From: Candidatus Zixiibacteriota bacterium
GTDB taxonomy: Bacteria; Zixibacteria; MSB-5A5; GN15; FEB-12
Assembly: GCA_029860345.1 (NCBI GenBank)
Contig: JAOUBJ010000001.1
Coordinates: forward strand, 507,089-571,088
Length of the DNA stretch: 64,000 bases
Direction: 5' to 3'
In this document: in pieces, positions 1 through 8,897 of the stretch
Position numbering within the stretch: the stretch's first letter is position 1
Layout: each line of letters starts with the position of its first letter
Made by a program: the position numbers and the translations under genes
The notes under the pieces: generated by a model
Databases searched by the model: none
What the model saw: the letters and a program-made list of their open reading frames with translations, nothing else
What the model was told of the DNA's origin: nothing

Positions 1-163
1 TTTGGTTTCGACACCGTTCGACGGCGTGGCCCAAAGCGGCGTCAATGAGGTCATTTGGGAAGGTACAAATTCCGCTGGCGAAGCTGTTGCTTCCGGCATA
101 TACTTCTACCGCCTGAAGACCGAAGGTTTCACTGAAACGAAGAAGATGACTTTGTTGAAATAG
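1..163 (+). CDS. C-terminus of a secreted protein with T9SS-type sorting tail (5' end outside window)
   Basis: The last 53 codons of a gene that begins before the window, read in the frame starting at base 2 and ending at TAG 161-163. The visible protein contains 'SGIYFYRLKTEGFTETKKM' and ends in TLLK, the usual form of the Por/T9SS type A sorting tail that carries proteins across the outer membrane in the FCB group. The next gene downstream ends in a closely similar tail (SGVYFYRLVTDLGQETRKM), so the two are likely paralogues or at least cargo of the same export route. The functional part of the protein lies outside the window. Confidence 0.8.
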   Translation, partial: LVSTPFDGVAQSGVNEVIWEGTNSAGEAVASGIYFYRLKTEGFTETKKMTLLK

Positions 164-240
164 GCGCAAGCCGTACTGGATTGAAAGTAATGAACCACCG
201 ATCGGTTTAGAAGCCGGTCGGGAAGAGATAAGGATCAAGC

Positions 241-1620
241 GTGAACAAGAGATACACGATCGGAAGTCTGGCGATAGGGTTGGTGTTGATGCTGGCTTTG
301 GCGGTGACCGCCGGTGTAACACCTACACCGTGGTACAAGGGATTCATCGGCGAAGCGTTCTACAACGGACAGCCGGCACCCCAGGGAAGCAAGATCGACG
401 CATACGATCCCGATGGTGTTCACTGCGGTTCCTTTACCGTGGGCGCCAACTACGACACGGTCGGCATTTTTGGGATGTTGTTCGCTTACGGCGATGATAT
501 TTACTCAGACGATATCGATGAAGGTGCGCTTACCGGCGATTTGATCACGTTCACGGTGAATCATCGCAATCCAAGCACATCGATTCTTGACGGTGATTTA
601 TACTGGCAGGACAAGGCGCAGGCTGAGGTCAATCTGTCTGTCGATGATGCTGTGATGTGCCTGAGTCCGATCAATCTGCCTGCCGATCGGATCGGAAAGC
701 CAAACAGTATTGTCCGGGTCGAAATTGACGTTAGAAACTGCGGCAACGGCTTGGACTTCTACACGGTCGAAGCGATATCCACCAAAGGCTGGTCGTTGAA
801 CATCCCCAGCGGTTTCACCTACGCCGCTTCAGGCGAAGTGGTTTCGGTCTACTTTGATGTTTCACTGCCCATCTGGCCGGGATCATCAGAAAGTGATCGT
901 ATCGACACCGTTGAATTCGCCGTCACTTCAGAGCTCGATGCCTCTGAGACGACCACCGGCTCGTTGCAGGTCACTGTCGATGCATCCGACGTTTACGCCA
1001 TCGAACTGACCGACCCGCCGATAGCCAAAGAAGGCCAGCCCGAGGAATGGGTACAGTTTGTGGTCGGCGTTCGTAATGTGGGTAATGTCTTCGATGAGTA
1101 CTCGATCACGGCTGAATCCGATTTGGGTTGGGGCATCAGCGTCGAAACGAAAGGGTTGGTCAATGCCAATCCCGGCGAGGAAGTGTACCTGTCGTTTGAG
1201 GTGTTGATCCCCACCGACGCCCCCGACGGGGCAGCCGACCTGCTGAGCTACACAGTGAACTCATTGAATGATGTGTCTGTCTTTGTCGATGGTGAAGTTT
1301 TACTGACCTCCCACTCTCCCACCGATGTCGGCGATGACGGCGCGGGGCTTCTGCCCAATTCGATTCAACTGGCTCAGAACTACCCGAATCCGTTCAACCC
1401 GAGTACGACAATCTCGTATACGCTGCCGTCACGCTCCCGGGTGAGTCTGGCTATCTACGACGTCCTGGGACGGGCGATAGAGCAGATCGATCTCGGAACG
1501 ATGCCGAGCGGTACTCACGAAGTCGAGTATGATGGTTCATCGCTGGCCAGCGGCGTTTATTTCTACCGTCTGGTGACGGACTTGGGACAGGAAACCCGCA
1601 AGATGGTGCTGCTGAAGTAG
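241..1620 (+). CDS. Secreted protein with CARDB-like repeats and T9SS-type C-terminal tail
   Basis: 459 residues from a GTG start, with AAGGA six bases upstream. Residues 1-25 are a signal peptide (Lys-Arg, then a Leu/Ala-rich core ending TAG). Residues about 25-145 form a domain of unknown function. Residues about 150-355 hold two similar beta-sandwich repeats that resemble CARDB or NEW3-type adhesion modules ('VEIDVRNCGNG' and 'VQFVVGVRNVGNV'). After a short linker, residues about 375-459 carry NYPNPFNPSTTISYTLP and a KMVLLK end, the type A sorting domain. Role by inference: a cell-surface or released structural or adhesive protein. There is no catalytic motif. A strong terminator follows. 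Confidence 0.75.
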   Translation: MNKRYTIGSLAIGLVLMLALAVTAGVTPTPWYKGFIGEAFYNGQPAPQGSKIDAYDPDGVHCGSFTVGANYDTVGIFGMLFAYGDDIYSDDIDEGALTGDLITFTVNHRNPSTSILDGDLYWQDKAQAEVNLSVDDAVMCLSPINLPADRIGKPNSIVRVEIDVRNCGNGLDFYTVEAISTKGWSLNIPSGFTYAASGEVVSVYFDVSLPIWPGSSESDRIDTVEFAVTSELDASETTTGSLQVTVDASDVYAIELTDPPIAKEGQPEEWVQFVVGVRNVGNVFDEYSITAESDLGWGISVETKGLVNANPGEEVYLSFEVLIPTDAPDGAADLLSYTVNSLNDVSVFVDGEVLLTSHSPTDVGDDGAGLLPNSIQLAQNYPNPFNPSTTISYTLPSRSRVSLAIYDVLGRAIEQIDLGTMPSGTHEVEYDGSSLASGVYFYRLVTDLGQETRKMVLLK

Positions 1621-1685
1621 TGGTGTTGGGCGACCGCGCCCCAACTCGTTGACAGGGCAGTCAGGTGAGTCGCCATACGGCACCT
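1621..1685 (+). repeat. Dispersed repeat family A, degenerate copy 1
   Basis: Begins GGTGTTGGGCGACC directly after a stop codon and ends GTCAGGTGAGTCGCC..GGCACCT. It matches, with changes, the repeats at 41098, 41303, 49625 and (reversed) 59289. Intact copies have a palindromic hairpin at each end. Confidence 0.6.
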
Positions 1686-1706
1686 GCAAATAATTGAGAT
1701 TTATGA

Positions 1707-1736
1707 AACCCCGATTGACTAATCGGGGTTTTTTTT
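1707..1736 (+). terminator. Rho-independent terminator
   Basis: A perfect 10-bp stem AACCCCGATT / AATCGGGGTT with a GACT loop, followed by a run of T (1729-1736). It ends the transcript of the T9SS-tail gene at 1620, and the repeat copy lies in its 3' untranslated region. Confidence 0.9.
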
Positions 1737-1839
1737 ATTGTCAGACAAGCACACTTTCCTGATATTGCGTCAGGTCAATTTCGTTTCGTTGAAGGGACCA
1801 AATAGCCGTGAACGAATCTGAAAACAGCAGGGTTACATA

Positions 1840-2844
1840 GTGGCACTTCGTTATAATGTCGTCGGGCGAACCGACGTAGGGTTGGTCAGGCCCGGCAATG
1901 AGGATACTCTCCACATCGACCGCGAGAGCAATGTCCTGGCTGTCTGCGACGGTATGGGCGGGCATCAAGCCGGCGAAGTTGCCTCGCAGTCGGCCTCGCA
2001 AACTATTCGAACGATCTTCAAGCATCTTCACGACGAACTTCTGGCCGATCCGGACCTGGCTCTGGAACAAACCTTGCCGTCGTCCGGAGAGCTTTTGGTA
2101 AAGGCCATCCGTCTGGCCAATCGTGAAATCCACAACCGCTCAACCAACGATCCGGCCCTGAGCGGCATGGGCACGACAGTGGTGGCCGTAGCGCTTGAAG
2201 ACAATGTTATGTCGGTGGCGCACGTTGGCGACAGCCGGGCCTATCGCTTGGAAGAACGACAGTTGGTGCCGTTGACCACCGATCATTCCTGGGTGGCTGA
2301 GATGCAGTCCAAGCAACTGATGTCTTCAGCGGAAGGACTTGGCTCGGTCGGCAAAAATGTGATCACGCGTGCTCTCGGGGTTCGTGAAAACGTCGAGGTG
2401 GACTATCGTTTGGTATTTGTCGATCCGGGCGACACGTTTGTCCTCTGTTCGGACGGTCTCTGCGGATTCGCCGAGGACGATGAGATATTCGCAACGGCTG
2501 AAAAAGCAGGTGGTGACCTCAAACGGATCGTCGATGACCTCATTCAGATGGCCAACGACCGTGGCGGCGCCGACAACGTCACGGTGATTGCGTTCAGAGT
2601 CGAGGAAACTTCACCATCCAGTTTTGACGAACTCGATGTCTTCACCCTTGATTCCGAAAACCCGGAACTGTTGGCAATCGAGGACACCTGGCTTAAGCAG
2701 ATGGCAAACTATCGGGCGGAAACTGCCAACGACGAACAGCCGTCGCCTGTTAACGACTCGCCCAATAAGCTACTACTTACCGTCATATTTGCAGCCTTTG
2801 TCATCTTGGCGGCAGCCATCATCTATCTGACTACACAATCGTAG
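1840..2844 (+). CDS. PP2C-family serine/threonine phosphatase with C-terminal membrane anchor
   Basis: 334 residues, GTG start. Removes phosphate from Ser/Thr of proteins using two metal ions, and usually counteracts Hanks-type kinases. All the family motifs are visible: RPGNED at 17-22, the metal-binding CDGMGGH at 36-42, GMGTT at 109-113, VGDSRAYR at 129-136, CSDGL at 203-207 and the terminal GADNVT at 243-248. Residues 311-331 form one transmembrane helix, so the catalytic domain would face the cytoplasm from a C-terminal anchor. The TPR gene follows 10 bases later and is probably co-transcribed. No kinase gene is in the window. Family assignment is secure; the substrate is unknown. Confidence 0.92.
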   Translation: MALRYNVVGRTDVGLVRPGNEDTLHIDRESNVLAVCDGMGGHQAGEVASQSASQTIRTIFKHLHDELLADPDLALEQTLPSSGELLVKAIRLANREIHNRSTNDPALSGMGTTVVAVALEDNVMSVAHVGDSRAYRLEERQLVPLTTDHSWVAEMQSKQLMSSAEGLGSVGKNVITRALGVRENVEVDYRLVFVDPGDTFVLCSDGLCGFAEDDEIFATAEKAGGDLKRIVDDLIQMANDRGGADNVTVIAFRVEETSPSSFDELDVFTLDSENPELLAIEDTWLKQMANYRAETANDEQPSPVNDSPNKLLLTVIFAAFVILAAAIIYLTTQS

Positions 2845-2854
2845 GCTCTCTCCG

Positions 2855-3451
2855 ATGCCCACCCCTTCCCCAGCCTCAAAACAAAAAGCCGTCTGGTGGG
2901 TTATCATTGTTGCGGCGGCTCTGCTGGCGCTGGCCATTCTGATGAAGTCAACATCCGACACCGAAGAGTCCGCCGAAAGATCCCAAGCCGATGAGTACTT
3001 TCTGAAGGGGATGGAGTTAGAGAAAGACGGAGACCCGGTCGGCGCCGTGGCCAACTATCGTGCGGCTCTGAAGCGTTACCCGACCCATCCCGAGGCTTGT
3101 TACCGGCTGGCTTTGATCAATTACGCCAATAAACACTTTGAGCGGGCCGGGCTTTTGTTGGACCGGGCGCTGAAGAGTGATCCGGCCAACCACCTGATTC
3201 ACTACCAACTCGGGCTGGCGTTTGACCGCGTTTCCGAGCCGGATTCGGCGGTGTCATATCTGCGACGGGCAGTTGAACTGGAGCCCGAGTTTGACAAAGC
3301 CGCTTACAGCCTGGGACTTTTGTGGTTGAACCAACAGCAACCGGACTCTGCCGTGAAATATCTCGACCAGTATCTCAAGCTGGTGGATGACGACAGCCCA
3401 CAGGCCGGCGAGGTGCGCGAACTGATCGAGTCTATACAATACGAGCGGTGA
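2855..3451 (+). CDS. Membrane-anchored TPR protein
   Basis: 198 residues. A helix at about 13-31 anchors the N-terminus. The rest (about 45-190) is a solenoid of about four tetratricopeptide repeats, seen from the recurring A..Y..AL...P....A..RL pattern, which normally binds partner proteins. It starts 10 bases after the PP2C phosphatase, so the two probably form a bicistronic unit and may work together at the inner membrane. No enzymatic motif is visible. Confidence 0.8.
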   Translation: MPTPSPASKQKAVWWVIIVAAALLALAILMKSTSDTEESAERSQADEYFLKGMELEKDGDPVGAVANYRAALKRYPTHPEACYRLALINYANKHFERAGLLLDRALKSDPANHLIHYQLGLAFDRVSEPDSAVSYLRRAVELEPEFDKAAYSLGLLWLNQQQPDSAVKYLDQYLKLVDDDSPQAGEVRELIESIQYER

Positions 3452-3484
3452 GGTTTCCCAGGCGGTACCGGTCCCGAAAAAACC

Positions 3485-3513
3485 TTGACTTTCTGAGGTG
3501 TGGCGGTTTATTC
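3485..3513 (+). promoter_or_regulatory. Promoter of tRNA-Arg
   Basis: TTGACT (3485-3490), a 17-base spacer and TTATTC (3508-3513). The predicted start falls a few bases before the tRNA at 3525. Confidence 0.6.
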
Positions 3514-3524
3514 AGGGCTGGAAT

Positions 3525-3598
<74 letters not shown>

Positions 3599-3669
3599 TT
3601 TTTTCTCCAACTCAGTCGCTGTGTTGTCCGTGTCCAACCATTAGCCCAATCAGACCAGACGATCCCAGC

Positions 3670-6420
3670 CTACCTGCAAGGTACCGGTGGCGGGCCGCCG
3701 GTAAATAGATAATCCACCAGGTAAACGAGATCGGCAATGTCTATGGCGCCAAGCCCATTAATGTTGGCTTCATCAAGATTCGGCGGCTCAGGACCACCCT
3801 TGAAAATGAAATCGATCAGCCAGACAAGATCCCACAGGGCAATTATTCCGTCATCGTCATGATCTACGTTACCCCCAACAAGACAGTCGGCCAGTCTCAG
3901 GTTGAACGGATAAACACAAGAGTACTCGGCTGCGCCGACCGGTTTCACCCGCCAGTAGTACAGGTCGGCAAGGGCCGTGTCCAAGGGTGGCGAATGGAGG
4001 TAACTGCCTGAGGGCGTGGCGATGGCCACCAGATTGTTGAACTCAATGTCGGTAGCCAATTGGAAATCGAAACTGCCGCTGCCTTCCCATTCAAAAGTAA
4101 ACTCGGAGCGATATACATAGACACCCGGCGGCGGGTAAACCGGGGAGCGGCTGAACGGGTAGAGCCCAAACTCGTATCCCTGGGTCGACATCGGTGCTTT
4201 GTCGGCGAATCGATAGGGATAGCCACCAACCGTTAGTTCCAGTGAAAACGTCTCGTCCGCCTTGTTCGCATCCGGTTTGGGCTGCACCTTGACGGCATAG
4301 GTGCCCGGTTCAACAGCGCCTACCGTGATGCCGTCGTCCAGGATGGTGTTCAAGTTGACGTTTCGGCGATAGTACTCACCGGACGAAACAGAGCTTCGCA
4401 TCTTGTTTACAACCTGGCCGCTCGGCGCGCGAAGTTCAATCTCCGCGTTGTCCAGGGCCGATACAACTATCGGCATGGTCATGAATCCGTGCGGATCGAG
4501 TTGGTTGCGAAAGAGTATCAGTGAAGCTCCTTCGGTGAGGGTACCCGAGGCAGCCACCACGATATCCAAATCGCCGTCGAGGTCGGCGTCGAAACAGTCC
4601 ATCCGCAGGGGTTGGAAGTGTTCGATTTCAAATCTCAACTCGTTGGTGAAATCTCCGTCACCATCGCCAAACAGAACGGCACAGTAGTTTTCGCTCCCGT
4701 TGACGTATGCGATGTCGAGGTCGCCGTCGTTGTTGAAATCACCCGCACAGTTGGCCATGACATGGCCCAAAGGAGAGCGCACGACTCTCTGCCCGAAAGT
4801 ACCGTCGCCGTTTCCCAGGTAGACCACAATTTCGCTATGGCTACCGTAAGTCGACGGCGTGGCCAAACAGAGGTCGTAGATGTTATCGTTATTGAAATCA
4901 GAACCTGAGTTGGTGATCTCGATGTCAAGCGAACCGTAGGTCTGGTTGTGAAACTCGATAAACTCAAACCCGCCGCTGCCGTCGCTTTTGAAGATTCTCA
5001 ACCCGCTCTCGGTTCCAACAGCCAGATCATCCAACCCATCGCCGTCAAAGTCGGCCGAGTTGACCGACATTGCCTTTTCACCGATGTCGAAGTGGACTGG
5101 CTGCAAGAATACAGGATCGTCGCTACCCGCGCAAATGCGGATGCCGCTGCTTCCGACGTAAACGTAATCAAGGTACTGATCACGAGTGAATTCACCGAGA
5201 ACCGCGCCGCGCGAGTCGACCAAAGGCAGACTGATGCTGTCGCACCAATATCCGTTGTTGCCATCGGAGTAGAAGACCTGCAATCCCTGCGGCAAAGTGC
5301 TGACAATGGCCACGTCGGGGTATGCATCGTTGTTCAGGTGTCCAACTACCGGAGTTCTGAACGGCCGAGCGCGCCCAAAACTGTAGACGTTTGAGAGCGT
5401 CATGTTAGCATTCAAGTCCCACAACGAGGCCGTGATCTCTTTCAACAAACCGCTTGAGCAGATGAACAACTCCGGCTTGGGGTCGTCATCGGTGTTGGCA
5501 TGAGCCATAGCCAGGGTCCCCGGTGCATCGACCGTCTCGACCTGGTGAAAGCTAACCAGATAATTATCATCAGTTACCACCTGGATGGTCACATTGCCGT
5601 TCACACAGGGTCCGGTCACGTCGCAGGCGCGGAAGCCGGCCGACCACAGCCCTACATCGGCCTCGGTAGGCAGCCAACTGAAGTGAGCCGGGTTGTTACC
5701 GTTCAACGAAGGTGCGTTGACAGGCGTCCCGGCCCCACCTTCCAAACGAGCAAATTCGGTCAACTCAATTTCAACGACGTTGTCCTCCGGCGACTCGGCC
5801 TCGACTTTGAATGACACTTTGGTCCCGGCATCGGTGCTGGGTTCTTCGTCGGGCAGAGTCAATAAAGGTGGCAGACTGCCCTGAATGACCGTTAGGGTAT
5901 CGGTGACAAACTGAGGTCTGTATGACGGCCAATAGTCCCCGTGAGGGAACTCATGGATTATCTCGAACTTTCCGACGGGCGGGAAGAACCCGCTATCGAC
6001 CACCATCTCACCCGGCGTCAGCCCGGTCAGGTATAATTCCAAAACAGCATCGTTGCCGGGCGCCAGCATCACAGGGTTGGCGAAAGTCCGCGCCGACACA
6101 ATTGTCATGTCGGGCGACACTCCCCCCGAGTCTCTGAAGACTACGATGCGCCATTCCAACACCTCAGGACTGCCCATGCGATTGACGAAGATAATCGAGT
6201 CGGCCTTGGCGAATCCGCCGTCCAGTGTCTTCGAAATCAAGCCGAAACTGAACAACCGGATGTTGTAATCGTTGGCAATGGCCATTCTGATCGGCATCGA
6301 TACACCCACCTGGAGCGTGTCCCCTTCGATTCTGACCGTGTCCGGGATACCCTCATCATGGGACCATGCGGTCGCAAATAGGCAATTCACCAGTAAGAGT
6401 GTTACAAGTGTGGTTTTCAT
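3670..6420 (-). CDS. Secreted VCBS/FG-GAP repeat protein with dockerin-like C-terminus
   Basis: 916 residues, ATG preceded by a strong AGGAGGG site. Residues 1-20 are a signal peptide. An Ig-like region occupies about 185-290. About 320-640 is a run of calcium-binding FG-GAP/VCBS units (DFDGDGLDDLAVG, DFNNDNIYDLCLA, DFNNDGDLDIAYV, DADLDGDLDIVVA), which should fold as a beta-propeller. Residues about 845-916 hold two dockerin-like EF-hand segments (DHDDDGIIALWDLVWLIDF and GAIDIADLVYLVDYLF). No catalytic site is visible. Role by inference: a surface or extracellular calcium-dependent binding protein. The dockerin's partner is unknown, and no conventional scaffoldin is present in the window. Confidence 0.8.
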   Translation of the reverse strand: MKTTLVTLLLVNCLFATAWSHDEGIPDTVRIEGDTLQVGVSMPIRMAIANDYNIRLFSFGLISKTLDGGFAKADSIIFVNRMGSPEVLEWRIVVFRDSGGVSPDMTIVSARTFANPVMLAPGNDAVLELYLTGLTPGEMVVDSGFFPPVGKFEIIHEFPHGDYWPSYRPQFVTDTLTVIQGSLPPLLTLPDEEPSTDAGTKVSFKVEAESPEDNVVEIELTEFARLEGGAGTPVNAPSLNGNNPAHFSWLPTEADVGLWSAGFRACDVTGPCVNGNVTIQVVTDDNYLVSFHQVETVDAPGTLAMAHANTDDDPKPELFICSSGLLKEITASLWDLNANMTLSNVYSFGRARPFRTPVVGHLNNDAYPDVAIVSTLPQGLQVFYSDGNNGYWCDSISLPLVDSRGAVLGEFTRDQYLDYVYVGSSGIRICAGSDDPVFLQPVHFDIGEKAMSVNSADFDGDGLDDLAVGTESGLRIFKSDGSGGFEFIEFHNQTYGSLDIEITNSGSDFNNDNIYDLCLATPSTYGSHSEIVVYLGNGDGTFGQRVVRSPLGHVMANCAGDFNNDGDLDIAYVNGSENYCAVLFGDGDGDFTNELRFEIEHFQPLRMDCFDADLDGDLDIVVAASGTLTEGASLILFRNQLDPHGFMTMPIVVSALDNAEIELRAPSGQVVNKMRSSVSSGEYYRRNVNLNTILDDGITVGAVEPGTYAVKVQPKPDANKADETFSLELTVGGYPYRFADKAPMSTQGYEFGLYPFSRSPVYPPPGVYVYRSEFTFEWEGSGSFDFQLATDIEFNNLVAIATPSGSYLHSPPLDTALADLYYWRVKPVGAAEYSCVYPFNLRLADCLVGGNVDHDDDGIIALWDLVWLIDFIFKGGPEPPNLDEANINGLGAIDIADLVYLVDYLFTGGPPPVPCR

Positions 6421-6757
6421 GATTCCCTCCTATGAATGTGTCGGCACTGATCCTGTGCCTAAGTGATTGCGTCAGTCATTCCGTTTGAACTGACTCCTCC
6501 GATTGTCGCACTATATTCTACACAAACAAAACAGTCTTCGCACGGAAAAACTGACCCGCAGGCCTATTATCGAGTCGCTTCGAGGGTCCTTGAAATCTAA
6601 AAAAACGTCGTTTCCTGCCTGCAATATTGGACGTGCAAATCGATGAAATGTTTAACCGATTTCCGCAACGAAAGTCCGCCAATGTTAGTCACCGACCACA
6701 GAAAACAGGAGAAGGCATAAATCCTGCTCCGCTTGGTTTTATTTTTCCGCTGGACAC
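6421..6757. other. Intergenic region, 337 bases
   Basis: Lies between two minus-strand secreted-protein genes. It holds the AGGAGGG ribosome site of the upstream-facing gene at its left edge. I see no other gene, repeat or clear terminator. Confidence 0.6.
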
Positions 6758-7804
6758 TCACCGTCCAGGACACGCCCCCGGCGCTGGCCCGTCGTTGAAC
6801 ATGAAATCAACTATGTAGACCAAATCTGCTATGTCGACGACATCGTCACCGTTGAGGTCGGCCTCCTGTGGGCAGGGCGGTGGATCGCCGGCGAGGAACA
6901 TCCAATCGACCGTGTAGACCAGATCGGAGATGTCGGTATTCTCCTCCTGATCACCGTCGACATTGCCGCGGATGCCGGTACAGCAGGAAGGTACCGGGGT
7001 CGGATCGCACGGGCTGGGTACGGGATAGCCGCCATAGGGATCGAACACGCTTAGGCCGAACACGAAGTAATCCTCATAGAGCTCAAAGTCGGCCACATCG
7101 ACCACGTCGTCGCCGTTCAGATTACAGCTATAGAGTTGCGGGGGCTCCGGACCGCCGCTAAAGATAAAAGCGTGAAGGTAGACGAGATCGCCGGTGCTGA
7201 GACCGATACCGTCGTCGTTGGCGTCACCGTCGGCATAGCAGGTGCTCGGTCCACCGATAGTCCAGCAGTACGGCCCGCCCCAACCAGGTGGGGCTGACCC
7301 ACTCGACGTCGCCCACATCCACGCGCCGGTGGGCGTGAGTATGGCGGTGTCCACACAGATTGTATCCCCGAAATCGGTGTCGCTGATCTCACTGCTGAAT
7401 CGAAAGAGTTCCAGACCGGTCTGTCCATCGGGCATACCAGACGTAAACAAGGCCAGCGCCGATATGCCTATCATATCGTCGCTGATGCCATCCAAACTAA
7501 GGACGTTTATACCATTGACGTCGAAGTAAGTGGTGAAGTCCGGACCGACAGCATACGTGGGCACCTGCCAGGTGGCTCCTTGCAGCGAGTATATTCTAAT
7601 ACTGTTGGACATCGAGGTTACGGTACTGCCGACGTCGTTATCCGCTTTGACATACCAGGTCAAGGGCTCATTGGTCGGGAGGGTGTCGAAGATTTCCCAA
7701 TCGGTGGTGTCGACCAGTTCAACATAAACACCGGCCATCACGCCGGATGTCGAAAACAGTATTCCGAAGAGAGTCAGAGTTAGACTAACATAGAAGTTCC
7801 GCAT
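6758..7804 (-). CDS. Secreted protein with two pairs of dockerin-like repeats
   Basis: 348 residues from the ATG at 7804, chosen over a longer frame because GGAG lies just upstream and a signal peptide (MRNFYVSLTLTLFGILF..) begins there. Residues about 25-185 form a beta-rich domain of unknown function. Two dockerin-like pairs follow, at about 190-260 (GDANDDGIGLSTGDLVYLH, NLNGDDVVDVADFELYEDY) and 275-345 (GNVDGDQEENTDISDLVYT, DLNGDDVVDIADLVYIVDF). Most relatives in this window carry one pair. A Pro/Cys-rich linker joins the pairs. The four calcium-loop motifs suggest a protein that docks to two partners or binds four calcium ions. There is no enzyme signature. Confidence 0.75.
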   Translation of the reverse strand: MRNFYVSLTLTLFGILFSTSGVMAGVYVELVDTTDWEIFDTLPTNEPLTWYVKADNDVGSTVTSMSNSIRIYSLQGATWQVPTYAVGPDFTTYFDVNGINVLSLDGISDDMIGISALALFTSGMPDGQTGLELFRFSSEISDTDFGDTICVDTAILTPTGAWMWATSSGSAPPGWGGPYCWTIGGPSTCYADGDANDDGIGLSTGDLVYLHAFIFSGGPEPPQLYSCNLNGDDVVDVADFELYEDYFVFGLSVFDPYGGYPVPSPCDPTPVPSCCTGIRGNVDGDQEENTDISDLVYTVDWMFLAGDPPPCPQEADLNGDDVVDIADLVYIVDFMFNDGPAPGACPGR

Positions 7805-8190
7805 AGAAACACTCCATTCGTGGTGTCTGTCTGGTTGCGATTTACGGGTCCTGCGTTTTTGATATTCGCAATCTCTCCTGATGAGACTTCCGAAGTATCT
7901 GAGAACTCGATATGGTCTGTTTCCTGGGTAAGCTCCTCTCATGGAGCTTGTCCGAGAAGATACAATAGAAAATTCAGTCTACTTATCCACTATTATAGGG
8001 ATTAACGCTGTTTTTGCAAGGCTTTTCGATGTAGGCGTAGTAAATCCCGTGATTGAAGTGGCGCTCCCGACCACCGATCAACAGTCCATCGCCGCTGGAG
8101 CGAGCGCCGTCACGCCGTTGTTTAGCGTGCAACTACATCTGCCGCTTCAAGGGCTTCGTCGTTTTTCTGTGAGCCGAAATCTGAGGGCTC
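7805..8190. other. Intergenic region, 386 bases, with long 5' leader
   Basis: Holds the promoter at 7992-8019 for the minus-strand dockerin gene and about 180 bases of its untranslated leader. The part from 8020 to 8190 shows no gene or repeat that I recognise. Confidence 0.5.
7992..8019 (-). promoter_or_regulatory. Promoter for the four-dockerin gene
   Basis: Read on the minus strand: TTGCAA (8019-8014), a 16-base spacer and a perfect TATAAT (7997-7992). The start codon is at 7804, so the leader would be about 180 bases. Confidence 0.55.
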
Positions 8191-8475
8191 TCAGACCAGC
8201 AACTGCTGGTAGTCGTCGTAGGGAATCACCGGCCAGGTCTCGGTCTCCAACAAACCCAGACCGTTAATCTCCGAGGCCACTTTGAAAGCAACCGTTTGAT
8301 CATCAGCGCTAAACATGGCCAGATAATCATACCGCCCCAGCGTGGCAAACAACTGATCGACATGGACGCCGTGCCGAGCAAAAGCGTTCATCGACTCGTC
8401 GATTTGGTGCGGCAAATCGGCATGTTGCTTCTTGGCGTTCGGATTGAGGGTCATGGCCATGATATAGGCAGCCAT
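8191..8475 (-). CDS. GYD-domain family small protein
   Basis: 94 residues from ATG 8475, chosen over a GTG two codons earlier because AGGAG sits at the correct distance from the ATG. The sequence fits the GYD family of about 95-residue ferredoxin-like alpha/beta barrels: an N-terminal strand (AAYIMAMTL), a central LGRYDYLAMFSADD that contains the family's G-[RY]-YD signature, and a C-terminal P.IPYDDYQQLL segment. The biochemical role of the family is not established. The gene stands alone with its own promoter, facing away from the M1-like gene. Cytoplasmic, as no signal peptide is present. Confidence 0.75.
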   Translation of the reverse strand: MAAYIMAMTLNPNAKKQHADLPHQIDESMNAFARHGVHVDQLFATLGRYDYLAMFSADDQTVAFKVASEINGLGLLETETWPVIPYDDYQQLLV

Positions 8476-8506
8476 AGGCACTCCTTTGCAAAACCGTTTG
8501 ATACAT

Positions 8507-8533
8507 ATTATACGCAGAGCAGATGTTAGTCAA
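8507..8533 (-). promoter_or_regulatory. Promoter for the GYD-domain gene
   Basis: Minus strand: TTGACT (8533-8528), a 15-base spacer (short) and a perfect TATAAT (8512-8507), 32 bases before the start codon. Confidence 0.5.
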
Positions 8534-8580
8534 TAGGGTCCATTTCGATTTGTCCGGATACAGGAGTTGCCTCTTCAGCA

Positions 8581-8607
8581 GTAGGTCAGGACCACTTGCG
8601 GTCCTGA
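8581..8607 (+). repeat. Dispersed palindrome, GTAGGTC family
   Basis: GTAGGTCAGGACC-ACTTGC-GGTCCTGAC holds a perfect 9-bp inverted repeat GTCAGGACC/GGTCCTGAC. A near copy lies reversed at 38635-38660. Confidence 0.65.
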
Positions 8608-8750
8608 CATCCCGCGCCACGCGGGATTCCTTGGTTTTGCCTTGTTCGACACTAGGTTGCCGAGACCGTAATCCGCCGCGCCGGCAGCCTCACAAGATCA
8701 AAGCTATCAGGCGACCTCGCCCGACAGCACCTGCGTTTCGGAATTTCCGT

Positions 8751-8779
8751 TGACAGTAGTGTCTACATCACGTACAGTT
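8751..8779 (+). promoter_or_regulatory. Promoter for the M1-like gene
   Basis: TTGACA (8751-8756), a 17-base spacer and TACAGT (8774-8779), about 120 bases before the start at 8898. Confidence 0.55.
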
Positions 8780-8897
8780 ACTCGGACATAGATTATGACC
8801 GAGTAGGCGCCGGACAGTCACCCGGGCGGGCAACGATTGGACGCTTTTGGCTGTCGGTACGTCTTACTGATAAATTGACTACATGAAGGGAGTCTTA

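Larger units (their letters stand above)
8476..8897. other. Divergent intergenic region, 422 bases
   Basis: Contains the promoters of the two divergent genes (8507-8533 minus, 8751-8779 plus), and between them a palindromic repeat at 8581-8607 followed by a second hairpin, CCCGCGCCACGCGGG (8611-8625). No coding sequence is supported. Confidence 0.6.
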
